Origin: Pseudomonas mangrovi | GTDB lineage: Bacteria > Pseudomonadota > Gammaproteobacteria > Pseudomonadales > Pseudomonadaceae | Assembly: GCF_003052585.1 (NCBI RefSeq) | Contig: NZ_QASN01000002.1 | Coordinates: 1-64,000 of the forward strand | Length of the DNA: 64,000 bases | Direction: 5' to 3' | In this document: positions 15,901 to 26,686 of the stretch, in pieces | Layout of the letters: each line of letters starts with the position of its first letter | Position numbering within the stretch: the stretch's first letter is position 1 | The notes under the pieces: model-generated | Told to the model about the DNA's origin: nothing | Seen by the model: the letters and a program-made list of their open reading frames with translations, nothing else | Database searches by the model: none | Translations under genes and position numbers: made by a program

Positions 15901-16007
15901 TGGCCGAGCTTGGAGTAGGAAAGAATGCCGATGACCGTCAGCACCAGCATCAGATAGAGGACGACCTGGCGGTTGCGCAGCGCCCAGGCGGAAAGATTGA
16001 AGGACAT
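12927..16007 (-). CDS. RND efflux pump, inner-membrane permease (1026 aa)
   Basis: A full-length HAE-1-type proton-driven pump that exports hydrophobic drugs or other compounds from periplasm and membrane. It starts with a cytoplasmic tail and first helix (VVLYLMLVLTVIGILSY) and the large periplasmic domain. The transmembrane relay region LGLLVDDAIIAVEMM (about 395-409) carries the two adjacent aspartates of proton transfer. The last helix bundle ends in a short charged tail. N-terminal EDPPFTFKAMVV resembles the MexN/TriC subgroup rather than AcrB/MexB. The gene begins three bases after the adaptor gene, in an operon. No outer-membrane channel gene is beside it, so it probably shares a channel such as OprM. 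Substrate unknown. Confidence 0.93.
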   Translation of the reverse strand: MSFNLSAWALRNRQVVLYLMLVLTVIGILSYSKLGQSEDPPFTFKAMVVRTDWPGATAEEVSRQITERIEKKVMETGEFQFVMSYSRPGESVVTFLARDSLHSRDIPNLWYQLRKKVSDIRHTLPPGVRGPFFNDEFGTTFGNIYALTGEGFDYAVMKDYADRVQLQLQRVESVGKVELLGLQDEKIWIELSNVKLATLGLPLAAVQQALEEQNTVASAGFFEMPTDRVHLRVSGRFETVEQIRDFPIRVGDRSFRIGDVAEVHRGFNDPPAPRMRFMGQDAIGIAVAMKPGGDILKLGEVLESEFSRLQETLPLGMELRKVSDQPAAVKVGVGEFVQVLIEALVIVLLVCFFSLGLRTGLVVALSIPLVLAMTFAVMNYFGIGLHKISLGALVLALGLLVDDAIIAVEMMTIKMEQGYDRLKAASYAWTSTAFPMLTGTLITAAGFLPIATAQSGTGEYTRSIFQVVTIALVVSWIAAVVFVPYLGDRLLPDMAKLHAKKHGGSDKGHDPYSTPFYQRLRRTIGWCVAQRKTVVVATLAIFVVAVFMFRFVPQQFFPASGRLELMVDIKLTEGSSLKSTETQVKRLEKLLEGHPGIDNYVAYVGTGSPRFYLPLDQQLPATRFAQFVVLCKTIEDREKVRVWLNELMAEEFPFARTRVSRLENGPPVGFPIQFRVSGEHVEKVREIAREVAGQVRANDKVSNVHLNWEEPSKVVYLNIDQERARVLGVSSAELSRFLQSSLTGSSVSLYREDNELIEILLRGTVRERQQLELLPSLAVPTASGRSVSLSQVATLEYGFEEGVIWHRNRLPTVTVLGDVMGKEQPATLVRQIMPTLKEIQANLPDGYLLEVGGTVEDSSRGSRSVMAGIPLFVLVVLTLLVIQLRSMSRAAMVFLTAPLGLIGVTLFLLVFRQPFGFVAMLGTIALSGMIMRNSVILIDQIEQDIAAGLSRWQAIIEATVRRFRPIALTALASVLAMIPLSRSIFFGPMAVAIMGGLIVATALTLLFLPALYATWFRVQEHEEPAT

Positions 16008-16010
16008 GGA

Positions 16011-17114
16011 TTACTCCTGGGCCGCGAACTCGACGGGACGGTTTTCATGGTCCACCGGGCGGATCTTCTGGCCCTCGCGCAGCACATGCACGCCGGCCGC
16101 CACCACCCAATCGCCCTCCTTCAGACCTTCCAGCACCGAGACCCGCTCCTGGCCGTAGCTGCCGACCTTGACCGGCACGCGGCGGACACTGTTGCTCTGC
16201 TGATCGACCACCCACAGATAGGCAGCGCCCTTCTCCGCACTGATGGCGGTCATGGGTACCGACAGCGGCACCTCGCCCTCGACCCGGACATTCACTCGCG
16301 CACTCTGGCCCAGCTCGGCATTGACCTTGTCACCGACGAACGAGACCCGCGCGGCAAAGGTCCGCGACTGGGCATCGGCAGCAGGCGACAGCTCGCGAAT
16401 CCGCCCGGGATAGCTCTTGTCCGGCTGCGACCAGAGTTCGACGGCCACCTCCTGACCGATGCGGAAACGCTCGATGGCATGCTCCGGCACGCCGATCAGC
16501 ACTTCGCGCTCGCCGTCCGCCGCCAGGGTAAATACGGTCTGACCAGCCGCCACGACCTGGCCGACCTCGGCCAGACGGCGGGCGATGATGCCGTCCTGGG
16601 TCGCACGCAGCACCGCGTAGCCGGCCTGGTTGGCAGCCACGTCGTATTCGGCGCGAATCTGCTTGAGGCGGGCTTCACCGGCGCGGTACTGGTTTTCGAC
16701 GTTGTCGTATTGGGACTGGCTGATCAGCTGACGACCGAGCAGGGTGCGGTAGCGATCACGCTCGGAACGCACCAGCTTGAGATTGGCTTCTGCGGCCGCG
16801 AGCTGGGCGCGCACGGCCTCCAGCTGCAGGCGCACATCCTGCGGATCAAGCTCGGCCAGTGGCTGATCCTTGCTCACCCGCGCGCCGACATCCACCAAGC
16901 GGCGGCTGATCTTGCCGCCGATGCGAAAGGCCAGCTCGGACTCCAGACGGGCGCGAACCTCGCCCGGATAGGTCTCGAAGGCCTGCCCGGCGGGCACGGG
17001 TTGCGCCACCAGGGCGGGACGAACCGGCGGCTCGACCGGCTCGCCATTGCCACAGGCGATCAGGAACAGGCTTGCGCACGCGGGCACAGCGAGGGACAGG
17101 ACATGACGAAACAT
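16011..17114 (-). CDS. RND efflux periplasmic adaptor lipoprotein (367 aa)
   Basis: Membrane fusion protein that bridges the pump and an outer-membrane channel. The lipobox LIAC (cysteine near residue 20) follows a signal peptide beginning MFRHVLSLAVP, so the protein is lipid-anchored to the inner membrane. The order is lipoyl half-domain, alpha-helical hairpin (LQLEAVRAQLAAAEANLKLV about 95-114), second lipoyl half, beta-barrel and membrane-proximal domain ending with PVDHENRPVEF. Start ATG 17114 is chosen over upstream in-frame starts because it opens the lipoprotein signal. It is the first gene of the operon; the divergent TetR gene starts 92 bases away. Confidence 0.92.
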   Translation of the reverse strand: MFRHVLSLAVPACASLFLIACGNGEPVEPPVRPALVAQPVPAGQAFETYPGEVRARLESELAFRIGGKISRRLVDVGARVSKDQPLAELDPQDVRLQLEAVRAQLAAAEANLKLVRSERDRYRTLLGRQLISQSQYDNVENQYRAGEARLKQIRAEYDVAANQAGYAVLRATQDGIIARRLAEVGQVVAAGQTVFTLAADGEREVLIGVPEHAIERFRIGQEVAVELWSQPDKSYPGRIRELSPAADAQSRTFAARVSFVGDKVNAELGQSARVNVRVEGEVPLSVPMTAISAEKGAAYLWVVDQQSNSVRRVPVKVGSYGQERVSVLEGLKEGDWVVAAGVHVLREGQKIRPVDHENRPVEFAAQE

Positions 17115-17146
17115 GAGGATGACCTTTCGCAGAAGAGGCTTGGAAT

Positions 17147-17170
17147 ACTTATACTGCCGGGTATAGTAAG
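17147..17170. promoter_or_regulatory. Candidate TetR operator/promoter between tetR-type gene and efflux operon
   Basis: An imperfect palindrome with arms ACTTATAC and GTATAGTAAG around TGCCGG sits midway between the divergent starts. TATAC and TATAG also resemble -10 elements facing either way. This is the normal place for a local TetR repressor to control both promoters. Confidence 0.5.
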
Positions 17171-17206
17171 AATGCCAAACCCGCCAGTCCAGTATTAAAA
17201 CGTGAC

Positions 17207-17848
17207 ATGACCGACAGACTACCGACAACACCCAGCGGTCCAGGCCGCCCCAAGGATCCAGCCAAGCGCTCGGCCATTCTCCAGGCTGCCAAGTGCCTGT
17301 TCCTGGCGCATGGCTACGAGGGCAGCAGCATGGACGCCATCGCTGCAGAGGCGGGCGTCTCCAAGCTGACCGTCTACAGCCACTTCAACGACAAGGAAAC
17401 CCTGTTCGCCGCCGCGGTGGCCTCCAAATGCCAGGAGGAACTGCCGCCGCTGTTCTTCGAGCAGGATCCCAAGGTGCCGCTGGATCAGGTACTGACCGAG
17501 GTTGGTCGGCGATTCCATCTGTTGATCAACAGCCCCGAGTCGGTTGCCATGCACCGCCTGATGGTCGCCCAGGGCACGCACAATCCAGAGCTGTCGCGGC
17601 TGTTCTTCGAGGCCGGCCCGCAGCGAATCCTCGATGCCACCACCCAGTTGCTGGCGCGTGCCGACCGCAATGGCCAGCTGCGAGTGGCCCAGCCGCAACG
17701 CGCTGCGGAACATTTTCTCAGCATGATCAAGGGTGCCTGCCATCTGCGTCTGCTGATCGGCTGCTGTGAGGCGCCCAAGGGCGAGGATGCGGAAGAACAC
17801 GTAGCCGACGTGGTGCAGCTGTTTCTGCGCGCCTATCGTCCGGACTGA
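17207..17848 (+). CDS. TetR-family transcriptional regulator (213 aa)
   Basis: The N-terminal DNA-binding domain (about 17-65) has the usual helix-turn-helix: AILQAAKCLFLAHGYEGSS, MDAIAAEAGVSKLTVYSHF and KETLFAA. The C-terminal part (70-213) resembles the AefR-like ligand-binding domain found in regulators of efflux genes. It is divergent from the RND adaptor gene with 92 bases between, so it most likely represses that operon and itself and is released by a pump substrate. ATG at 17207. Its stop is four bases from the convergent rsmJ stop. Confidence 0.92.
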   Translation: MTDRLPTTPSGPGRPKDPAKRSAILQAAKCLFLAHGYEGSSMDAIAAEAGVSKLTVYSHFNDKETLFAAAVASKCQEELPPLFFEQDPKVPLDQVLTEVGRRFHLLINSPESVAMHRLMVAQGTHNPELSRLFFEAGPQRILDATTQLLARADRNGQLRVAQPQRAAEHFLSMIKGACHLRLLIGCCEAPKGEDAEEHVADVVQLFLRAYRPD

Positions 17849-17851
17849 ACC

Positions 17852-18634
17852 TCAGCCGGGCGTCAGCTTCTTCTTCGGATAGATGTCGTAGCGGCTCGAC
17901 TTGCCTTCCAGGCTGTAGCCCGGCGCAGGGCCGGCAATCGGCGGTGCCTTGCGCGCGCGCTTGACTACCACCCGATGGCTGGCCAGTTCCAACGCCGCTG
18001 CGAGTAACGCCGGGGCATCGTCATCGTCGCCCACCAGCGGGCGGAACAAGCGCATTTCCTTCTTCACCAGCGCGCTCTTGTCACGGTGCGGGAACATCGG
18101 ATCGAGGTGGATCACCTGCGGTGCGCTGTCCTGCCAGGCGGCCATCAACGCAATCGCGTCGCCGACCAGCAAGCGCATGCGCGCGATGATCTCGGCAACC
18201 TCGGCGGCCGTCGCGGCGCGACGCAGCCCATCTTCGAGCAGAGCCGCGATCACCGGCTGACGCTCGATCAGCACCACCTCGCAGCCGAGACTGGCGAGCA
18301 CGAAGGCGTCGCGGCCCAATCCGGCAGTGGCATCCAGCACCCGTGGCCGCACGCCCGGACCGATACCGATGGCCTTGGCGATCATCTGCCCGCTGCCGCC
18401 GCCAAACTGGCGCCGGTGCGCCAGGGCGCCCTCGACGAAATCGACCCGCACCGGACCGGGCGCCTGCGGACCCCGCTCGACCAACTGCAGGCCATGTGCA
18501 CCGACCTGCAAAACCATCTCCGCAGACCCACCCCCGTGCAGCCGGAGCCGCACCGCCAAAGCCTGCGCCTGGTCGTTGAACATCGCCTCGGATGCCTCGA
18601 CCTCAATAATGGCACTTTGCCGCTCGTCGCCCAT
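17852..18634 (-). CDS. rsmJ: 16S rRNA (guanine-1516-N2) methyltransferase RsmJ (260 aa)
   Basis: SAM-dependent methyltransferase that modifies G1516 of 16S rRNA. Motif I is [17 protein letters not shown] (about 97-113), followed by the acidic VVLIERQP. The catalytic-type motif is HLDPMFPHR (about 175-183), and the C-terminal [15 protein letters not shown] is characteristic of the RsmJ (YhiQ) family. Length is usual. ATG 18634. It is convergent with the TetR gene. Confidence 0.95.
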   Translation of the reverse strand: MGDERQSAIIEVEASEAMFNDQAQALAVRLRLHGGGSAEMVLQVGAHGLQLVERGPQAPGPVRVDFVEGALAHRRQFGGGSGQMIAKAIGIGPGVRPRVLDATAGLGRDAFVLASLGCEVVLIERQPVIAALLEDGLRRAATAAEVAEIIARMRLLVGDAIALMAAWQDSAPQVIHLDPMFPHRDKSALVKKEMRLFRPLVGDDDDAPALLAAALELASHRVVVKRARKAPPIAGPAPGYSLEGKSSRYDIYPKKKLTPG

Positions 18635-18740
18635 TGCTGCCCCTGTTCAGTATTCACTCAACCCGCCAGCGCGGCGGTCGATAACCAGCGAAAGCGGCAT
18701 TCTGCCAGACCCGGCACCCCGGAGCCGCTGCGAGTTCGCC

Positions 18741-19508
18741 ATGATCAATTCCATCGCCACTGGACACACGCCAGAGCAGAACAGATCCCGGTCAATTGAC
18801 GGCGGCGCGGATGCCGATCCACGGCAATCGCGCGACTACCAGATACTGCGCCGCACCCTGGGCATCGAGGAAGAGCAGCCGAAAGCGCTGGCTCGGCCGG
18901 ACGCAGAGCCAGTAGCCGAAGATGCACTGGCGTCCGCAGAGGCCGACGTGGCGCGCTTCGAGCAGGTCCTGCAGCAACGCGAACTGAACGTCGAGATCGG
19001 CACCCCTACCCAGCCGCAGATCAGCGATCCGCTGACGCTTGACCTGGCTGGCGATGGTTTCGCGACCCGCGGGCTGGGGCGCGCCGTACACTTCGATCTG
19101 AACGCCGACGGTCGTCTCGACCAGGTCAGCATGCCTGACCGTGACGACGCACTGCTGGCGCTTGATCGCAACGGCAATGGGCGCATCGACGACGGCCGCG
19201 AGCTGTTCGGCGATCAGAACGGCGCTGCCAACGGCTTTGCCGAACTGGCCCGCCATGACGACAATGGCGACGGACGAATCGACGCCAGCGATGCCATCTA
19301 TCGACAGTTGACCCTGCTGCGTTTCGATGAACAGGGGCGCCAACAGACCCGGTCACTGGCAGACGCCGGTGTCAGCGCCATCCGCTTGCAGGCGCGCGAC
19401 GTCGACATCGCACTCGGCGCCTACGACCGCATCGCCCAGCTCGGCGCCTTCGAGTTCGCCGACGGCCGCGAGGGGCAGGCCGCCGATCTGTTGCTGGCCC
19501 ATCGCTGA
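18741..19508 (+). CDS. EF-hand-like calcium-binding protein (255 aa)
   Basis: Three calcium-binding loops of the DxDxDG type are visible: DLNADGRLD (about 117-125), DRNGNGRIDDGRELFG (137-152) and DDNGDGRIDASD (167-178). They lie in a domain of the kind found in large secreted adhesins and toxins of Pseudomonas (a loop pair followed by GRELFGD). The N-terminal 60 residues are polar and low in order; a short helix (ASAEADVARFEQVLQQREL, 65-83) follows. There is no signal peptide, so secretion would need a specialised route. ATG 18741 opens the polar N terminus; the frame is open further upstream without coding character. Function unknown. Confidence 0.82.
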   Translation: MINSIATGHTPEQNRSRSIDGGADADPRQSRDYQILRRTLGIEEEQPKALARPDAEPVAEDALASAEADVARFEQVLQQRELNVEIGTPTQPQISDPLTLDLAGDGFATRGLGRAVHFDLNADGRLDQVSMPDRDDALLALDRNGNGRIDDGRELFGDQNGAANGFAELARHDDNGDGRIDASDAIYRQLTLLRFDEQGRQQTRSLADAGVSAIRLQARDVDIALGAYDRIAQLGAFEFADGREGQAADLLLAHR

Positions 19509-19567
19509 CGCCGTGCTAGGCGCAGGCAACGCGCTCTGCAGCTGATGCCCGCGCCGGGACGGCGAGC

Positions 19568-20278
19568 TCAACGACATATCCGAAACGTCCCCATATCCAG
19601 ATGCAGGTGATCGTGGTGGGCGGCGTTGTACTCCGGCCCCAGTACCGCGTTGAAGGGCCCACAGGCGGCATCGCGTACCTGGCGCAGGAAGCGCTGCTCG
19701 CGTTCGCTGCCGTTCCAGTCTCGCGCCAGGGTGATGCGGGTGCCGTCGCGCAGGCGGAAGCCTGCGATATCCAGCGCGTTGGCGCTGGCATGCTGGCTGC
19801 GCCGGCTACTGCCGCCGATATTGCGACAGGCGAAGCTGCCGTAATGCTCGATTCGCACCACCGGCTGGCCATAGACCGCATCGGCCGCCGGCTGCAGTCC
19901 GTGTTCCTCGAACAGGGCAAAAGCCGCCGCCAACGGACAGCTGGCGAGAAAGTCACCACCCAGTGCCAGCGTGTCGCTGCTGCGCAGACGCACGCTGTTC
20001 TCCAGCGGACAGCCCGGCGCAGGAAGGCTGTCGGCCACCGGGTCGAAGCGCAGTTGCGAGGTTTCCAGCGCCTGCAGGCAGCGCCGCGGATCATCACGCA
20101 GGCGCGCCATCTTGAAGCCGCTGAGAAAGTTCGGCGGTTCACCCAGGTCCAGCGGCGCCCAGGGATTCCAGCGCGGCGGTATCTCGACCCAGCCCCGCAG
20201 CAACGCAGCCGCAGCCAGCGCCAGCAGCAGCAGAAAAAGCAGAAAGCCCCTGGCGGAGCCGTTACCTACCTCGGACAT
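19568..20278 (-). CDS. Extensin-like family protein (236 aa)
   Basis: A single N-terminal membrane helix (GFLLFLLLLALAAAALLRG, about 11-29) anchors a periplasmic domain of the bacterial extensin-like family. The core has SCPLAAAFALFEEHGL, HYGSFACRNI, the HASANALDIAGFRL strand (about 165-178) and the C-terminal AAHHDHLHLDMG. The His/Asp pattern (SxHxxxxAxDI ... HxHLD) resembles the zinc site of D-Ala-D-Ala-peptidase-like folds, so a cell-wall peptidase role is possible. ATG 20278 starts just ahead of the helix; an upstream ATG at 20308 would add ten residues. It is a single gene 59 bases from its upstream neighbour. Confidence 0.88.
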   Translation of the reverse strand: MSEVGNGSARGFLLFLLLLALAAAALLRGWVEIPPRWNPWAPLDLGEPPNFLSGFKMARLRDDPRRCLQALETSQLRFDPVADSLPAPGCPLENSVRLRSSDTLALGGDFLASCPLAAAFALFEEHGLQPAADAVYGQPVVRIEHYGSFACRNIGGSSRRSQHASANALDIAGFRLRDGTRITLARDWNGSEREQRFLRQVRDAACGPFNAVLGPEYNAAHHDHLHLDMGTFRICR

Positions 20279-20337
20279 CTTCCCTCCCCCTTTCCCTACT
20301 TGAGGCAAGCCGGGCAGGCCAAGGGTTCAGTACCGCG

Positions 20338-21222
20338 CTACAGCAGGCTGAGCTGGTCCTCGGCACAGGGTTCCGGCAAAGGCGCAAGGCCTGGCAAACG
20401 CTGCGTCAGCAACTGGTGGAAACGACGCGCCAGTTGCGGCGCCTGGCGGTTGTCGGAGGTATGCACGAACACATGCGGACGCAAGCCGTCCTCGATCCAC
20501 TCGGCGACCTTGACCAGCCAGGGAGCGAGAAAGGCTTCGTTGGCGGCAAGCTCGGGATGCCCGACGAAACGCAATTGCGGACGGTCGCTGAAGGCAGTCG
20601 GTCGTGGCGGCAGGCGCGGCTTGCGTGACTGCGCGTGAACGACCGCGGCGGTGGTCTCGGTGCAGCTGAACAAGGCCCGGCTGTCGAGGCAGATGCGCTC
20701 CACGCCCTGATCGCGCAGCAGGCGGTTGAGAGCACGCTCGGCGTCACCGCGCGCGAAGAACGCCGGGTGACGCAACTCGACCGCAAGACGGGCCGGGAAG
20801 TTGTCGATGAAGACCGCCAGCTCCGCCAGCCGGTCGGGGCCGAAGGATGCCGGCAATTGCAACCAGTAAGGCGTCACCCGTGCTGCCAGCGGTGCCAGCA
20901 ATTCGAGAAAAGCCGCCACGGCCTCGGCCTGCTCGCGCAGATCGCCACCATGGCTGACCTGACGCGGCAACTTGGCACAGAAGCGAAAATCCTCCGGCAT
21001 CTGCTGCGCCCAGCGCGCCACCGTTGCCGCCGCCGGCTGGGCATAGAAGGTGGTATTGCCCTCCACCGCATTGAAGGTGCGGCAGTAAAGGGCAAGCAGA
21101 TCGGTCGGTGTCGCATCGGCGGGATACAGGGTGCCGCGCCAGGCGGTTTCATTCCAGCCGGGGCAGCCAAGATGGTAAGGCAGGGACAAGCAGGAAGATG
21201 CGAGTGCGGCGGCTAGCGACAT
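20338..21222 (-). CDS. DUF72 domain-containing protein (294 aa)
   Basis: A TIM-barrel-type protein of the DUF72 (YecE) family. Family markers are LGCPGWNETAWRGTLYP (about 18-34), FNAVEGNTTFYAQP (50-63), FRFCAKLPRQVSH (79-91) and AVELRHPAF (about 147-155). Length is normal. The biochemical role is unknown; some members are linked to redox or nucleic acid metabolism by context only. Its ATG overlaps the stop codon of the upstream 119-aa gene, so the two are translationally coupled. Confidence 0.92.
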   Translation of the reverse strand: MSLAAALASSCLSLPYHLGCPGWNETAWRGTLYPADATPTDLLALYCRTFNAVEGNTTFYAQPAAATVARWAQQMPEDFRFCAKLPRQVSHGGDLREQAEAVAAFLELLAPLAARVTPYWLQLPASFGPDRLAELAVFIDNFPARLAVELRHPAFFARGDAERALNRLLRDQGVERICLDSRALFSCTETTAAVVHAQSRKPRLPPRPTAFSDRPQLRFVGHPELAANEAFLAPWLVKVAEWIEDGLRPHVFVHTSDNRQAPQLARRFHQLLTQRLPGLAPLPEPCAEDQLSLL

Positions 21223-21581
21223 CAGGCGTAGAGATCGAGCCCGAGCACTTCGGTCGCGTCGACCTCGGAAACCATGTTCGCGGTGCTGCCGTAGCTGGCC
21301 AGGGCCTGGGCGACCCGGCCGCTCACCGGGCGCTGGTAGGAATCGAGAAACTCGCGGGCCCGCGCCGGCAACTGATCATTGTTGCCCTCGCGGGCGGCAA
21401 GCGCATTCTCGACCTGACGCGGCTGCGGAACGCTCTCGAAGCCCTGGCTTCCCGAAGCGGGTGCCGGTTGCTCACGACGCAGCTCCTGTTCGCGCTGGAT
21501 TTCGCGATAGGGATTGCTCGCGGGGCTCGGCCGAGCTCCACGATCCAGCGGATAGGAAGATGAAAAACCGTCGATACGCAT
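21222..21581 (-). CDS. Pseudomonas-type hypothetical protein (119 aa)
   Basis: Not recognised by name. It is a small polar protein with an N terminus MRIDGFSSSYP and a charged, glutamine-rich middle (NPYREIQREQELRREQ), and without signal peptide or membrane helix. The C-terminal half is helical (GRVAQALASYGSTANMV). It is low in predicted structure at the front and may be a small cytoplasmic adaptor. The ATG at 21581 is preferred to one immediately upstream at 21584. The stop overlaps the DUF72 start, implying coexpression. Confidence 0.75.
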   Translation of the reverse strand: MRIDGFSSSYPLDRGARPSPASNPYREIQREQELRREQPAPASGSQGFESVPQPRQVENALAAREGNNDQLPARAREFLDSYQRPVSGRVAQALASYGSTANMVSEVDATEVLGLDLYA

Positions 21582-21675
21582 CATTGGACCTACGTGATGG
21601 TCGCCTCACTCTACTGACTGGCCGCAGCGCTTGGCAATAACCGAACGGCAGTGCGTTCATCGCCGGGATGAACGG

Positions 21676-22356
21676 TCAGGCCTGGCCCTTGGGCGTGGCC
21701 ACCTTGTCGCGCAGATAAACCGGCTGGGCGTCCTCGGCCGGTAGAGCCTCGCCGCGCGCCCAGGCGAAGCTGGCCAGCTCGAGCAGATCGAGCGCATCGG
21801 GCAGCAGATCGCCCAGGGTAGCCGTCGGCTGCAGCGCGATACGCGCCGCATGGGTGCCCCAGCCCGTGCCGGCAGCAACCCAATCGCCACTGGCGCCACG
21901 CGGCAGTTGCGCCTGCTCCGGCGGCAGCACCGCCTCGCTGCCGAGCAGACGCATCTCACCCTGATCAAGTTGATAGCAGCCCCAATAGACTTCGTCCATT
22001 CGCGCATCAATGGCGGCGGCCACCTGCTGCGCGCCGAGCCGGCGATGGGCGCCCTGGGCCAGGGCCGCCAGGTTGGAGATCGGCAATACCGGCCGGTCAA
22101 GCGCGAAGGCCAATCCCTGCACCACACCGATGGCGATGCGCACACCAGTGAAGGCACCGGGGCCGCGGCCGAAGGCGATCGCATCCAGTGCCGACAGACC
22201 TATTCCCGCCTCCGCCAGCAGCGTCTGGATCATCGGCAGCAGGCGCTGCGCGTGCAGCCGCGGCGCCACCTCGTAATGATTGAGGATGCGTCCGTCGTGG
22301 CGCAGGGCTACGGAGCAGGCTTCGGTGGCCGTATCGAAGGCCAGCAGGCTGGGCAT
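21676..22356 (-). CDS. tsaB: tRNA t6A modification protein TsaB (226 aa)
   Basis: TsaB (YeaZ) is the inactive-kinase-fold partner of TsaD in making N6-threonylcarbamoyl-adenosine at tRNA position 37. Visible are the ASKHA-fold start LLAFDTATEACSVAL (about 4-18), HAQRLLPMIQTLL, and FGRGPGAFTGVRIAIGVVQGLA (about 66-87, with the family's GPGSFTG-like loop). Length is normal. ATG 22356 opens directly on the conserved N terminus. A TATACT-like -10 element lies on the minus strand at 22385-22390, just after the large hairpin behind adk. Confidence 0.95.
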   Translation of the reverse strand: MPSLLAFDTATEACSVALRHDGRILNHYEVAPRLHAQRLLPMIQTLLAEAGIGLSALDAIAFGRGPGAFTGVRIAIGVVQGLAFALDRPVLPISNLAALAQGAHRRLGAQQVAAAIDARMDEVYWGCYQLDQGEMRLLGSEAVLPPEQAQLPRGASGDWVAAGTGWGTHAARIALQPTATLGDLLPDALDLLELASFAWARGEALPAEDAQPVYLRDKVATPKGQA

Positions 22357-22392
22357 GGCAATGGCTCGCAGGAAAAAGGCGCGCAGTATAAA

Positions 22393-22422
22393 CGCCAACG
22401 GCCCGCAAGCGGGCCGTTGGCG
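22393..22422 (-). terminator. Strong hairpin between adk and tsaB
   Basis: A perfect 14 bp stem (22393-22406 and 22409-22422) with a two-base AA loop follows the adk stop on the minus strand. Only a short T run (GTTTATACTG) follows. It probably ends adk transcription; the same bases overlap the tsaB promoter. Confidence 0.7.
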
Positions 22423-22435
22423 GTGTCGGTCGCGA

Positions 22436-25937
<3,502 letters not shown>

Positions 25938-26162
25938 TGCCCACTCCGGCAGCGTTGAACTCGCAGACTGTATAGCACGTCAACCGGCAGTCACCGACCC
26001 ATCGGCGGCCGCCACGCGACTATGCTGAGAAAGCTGACCGCAAGGCCTGGCGACTGGTTCGTGAAGACCCTCGCAGCCAGGCTCGCTGGTGCGCTGCCCA
26101 TGCATGCGCAACCGCCATCATCAGCCGTTTCGGTCACAGCCAAACCACCCTGGAGGTTTTCC

Positions 26163-26507
26163 ATGAAAATTCGCGAACTGGTCAATCACTGGGAACAGGG
26201 GCCCAAGGGCCGCCTGACCCGGGAAAGCTACGCGATTCACCTGGATCTGGACTCCGCTGCGCGCATGGCCGCCCTGGCGGAAATGTATCCCCGTCGCAGT
26301 CTGGAGGAACTGCTGGGCGAGCTGATCGCCGCCGCGCTCGAAGAGCTCGAGACCAGCCTGCCCTATGTGAAAGGACAGAAAGTTGTGGCTACCGACGAGC
26401 AGGGCGATCCGCTGTACGAGGACGTCGGGCCCACGCCACGTTTCCTGTCCCTGGCGCGCAAGCATCTGCATCAGCTGCAGGATAGCGCCGACGCACAGAC
26501 CCACTGA
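26163..26507 (+). CDS. Small conserved Pseudomonas protein next to ppc (114 aa)
   Basis: A 114-residue cytoplasmic protein. The order is MKIRELVNHWEQ, a strand-rich YAIHLDLDSAARMAALAEMYP (about 22-42), a helix EELLGELIAAALEELE, then KVVATDEQGDPLYEDVG. It is conserved beside ppc in Pseudomonas; homologues are sometimes labelled pilin assembly protein, for which I see no evidence in the sequence. ATG 26163 has TGGAGG seven bases upstream. Divergent from ppc. Function unknown. Confidence 0.82.
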   Translation: MKIRELVNHWEQGPKGRLTRESYAIHLDLDSAARMAALAEMYPRRSLEELLGELIAAALEELETSLPYVKGQKVVATDEQGDPLYEDVGPTPRFLSLARKHLHQLQDSADAQTH

Positions 26508-26686
26508 GCGCCAGTGGATTGCCGGCGGCCAAGCGCCGCCGATGCTGCTCCAGATCAATGCGAATGATTGTCGGCTGCTGCTAGTCTGCATTTCCCTGCC
26601 TGCGACCGGGACCGCAGCCCCGTTCGCGCCTCGGTCGTCGGGGCCGCTGCATCCGGCAAGGGCTCAAGCCAACTCCCAGCCGGTCC

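Noticed and set aside
26163..26507. Pilin assembly role of the small gene next to ppc
   Set aside because: Only a label carried by some homologues; nothing in the sequence or neighbourhood supports it.
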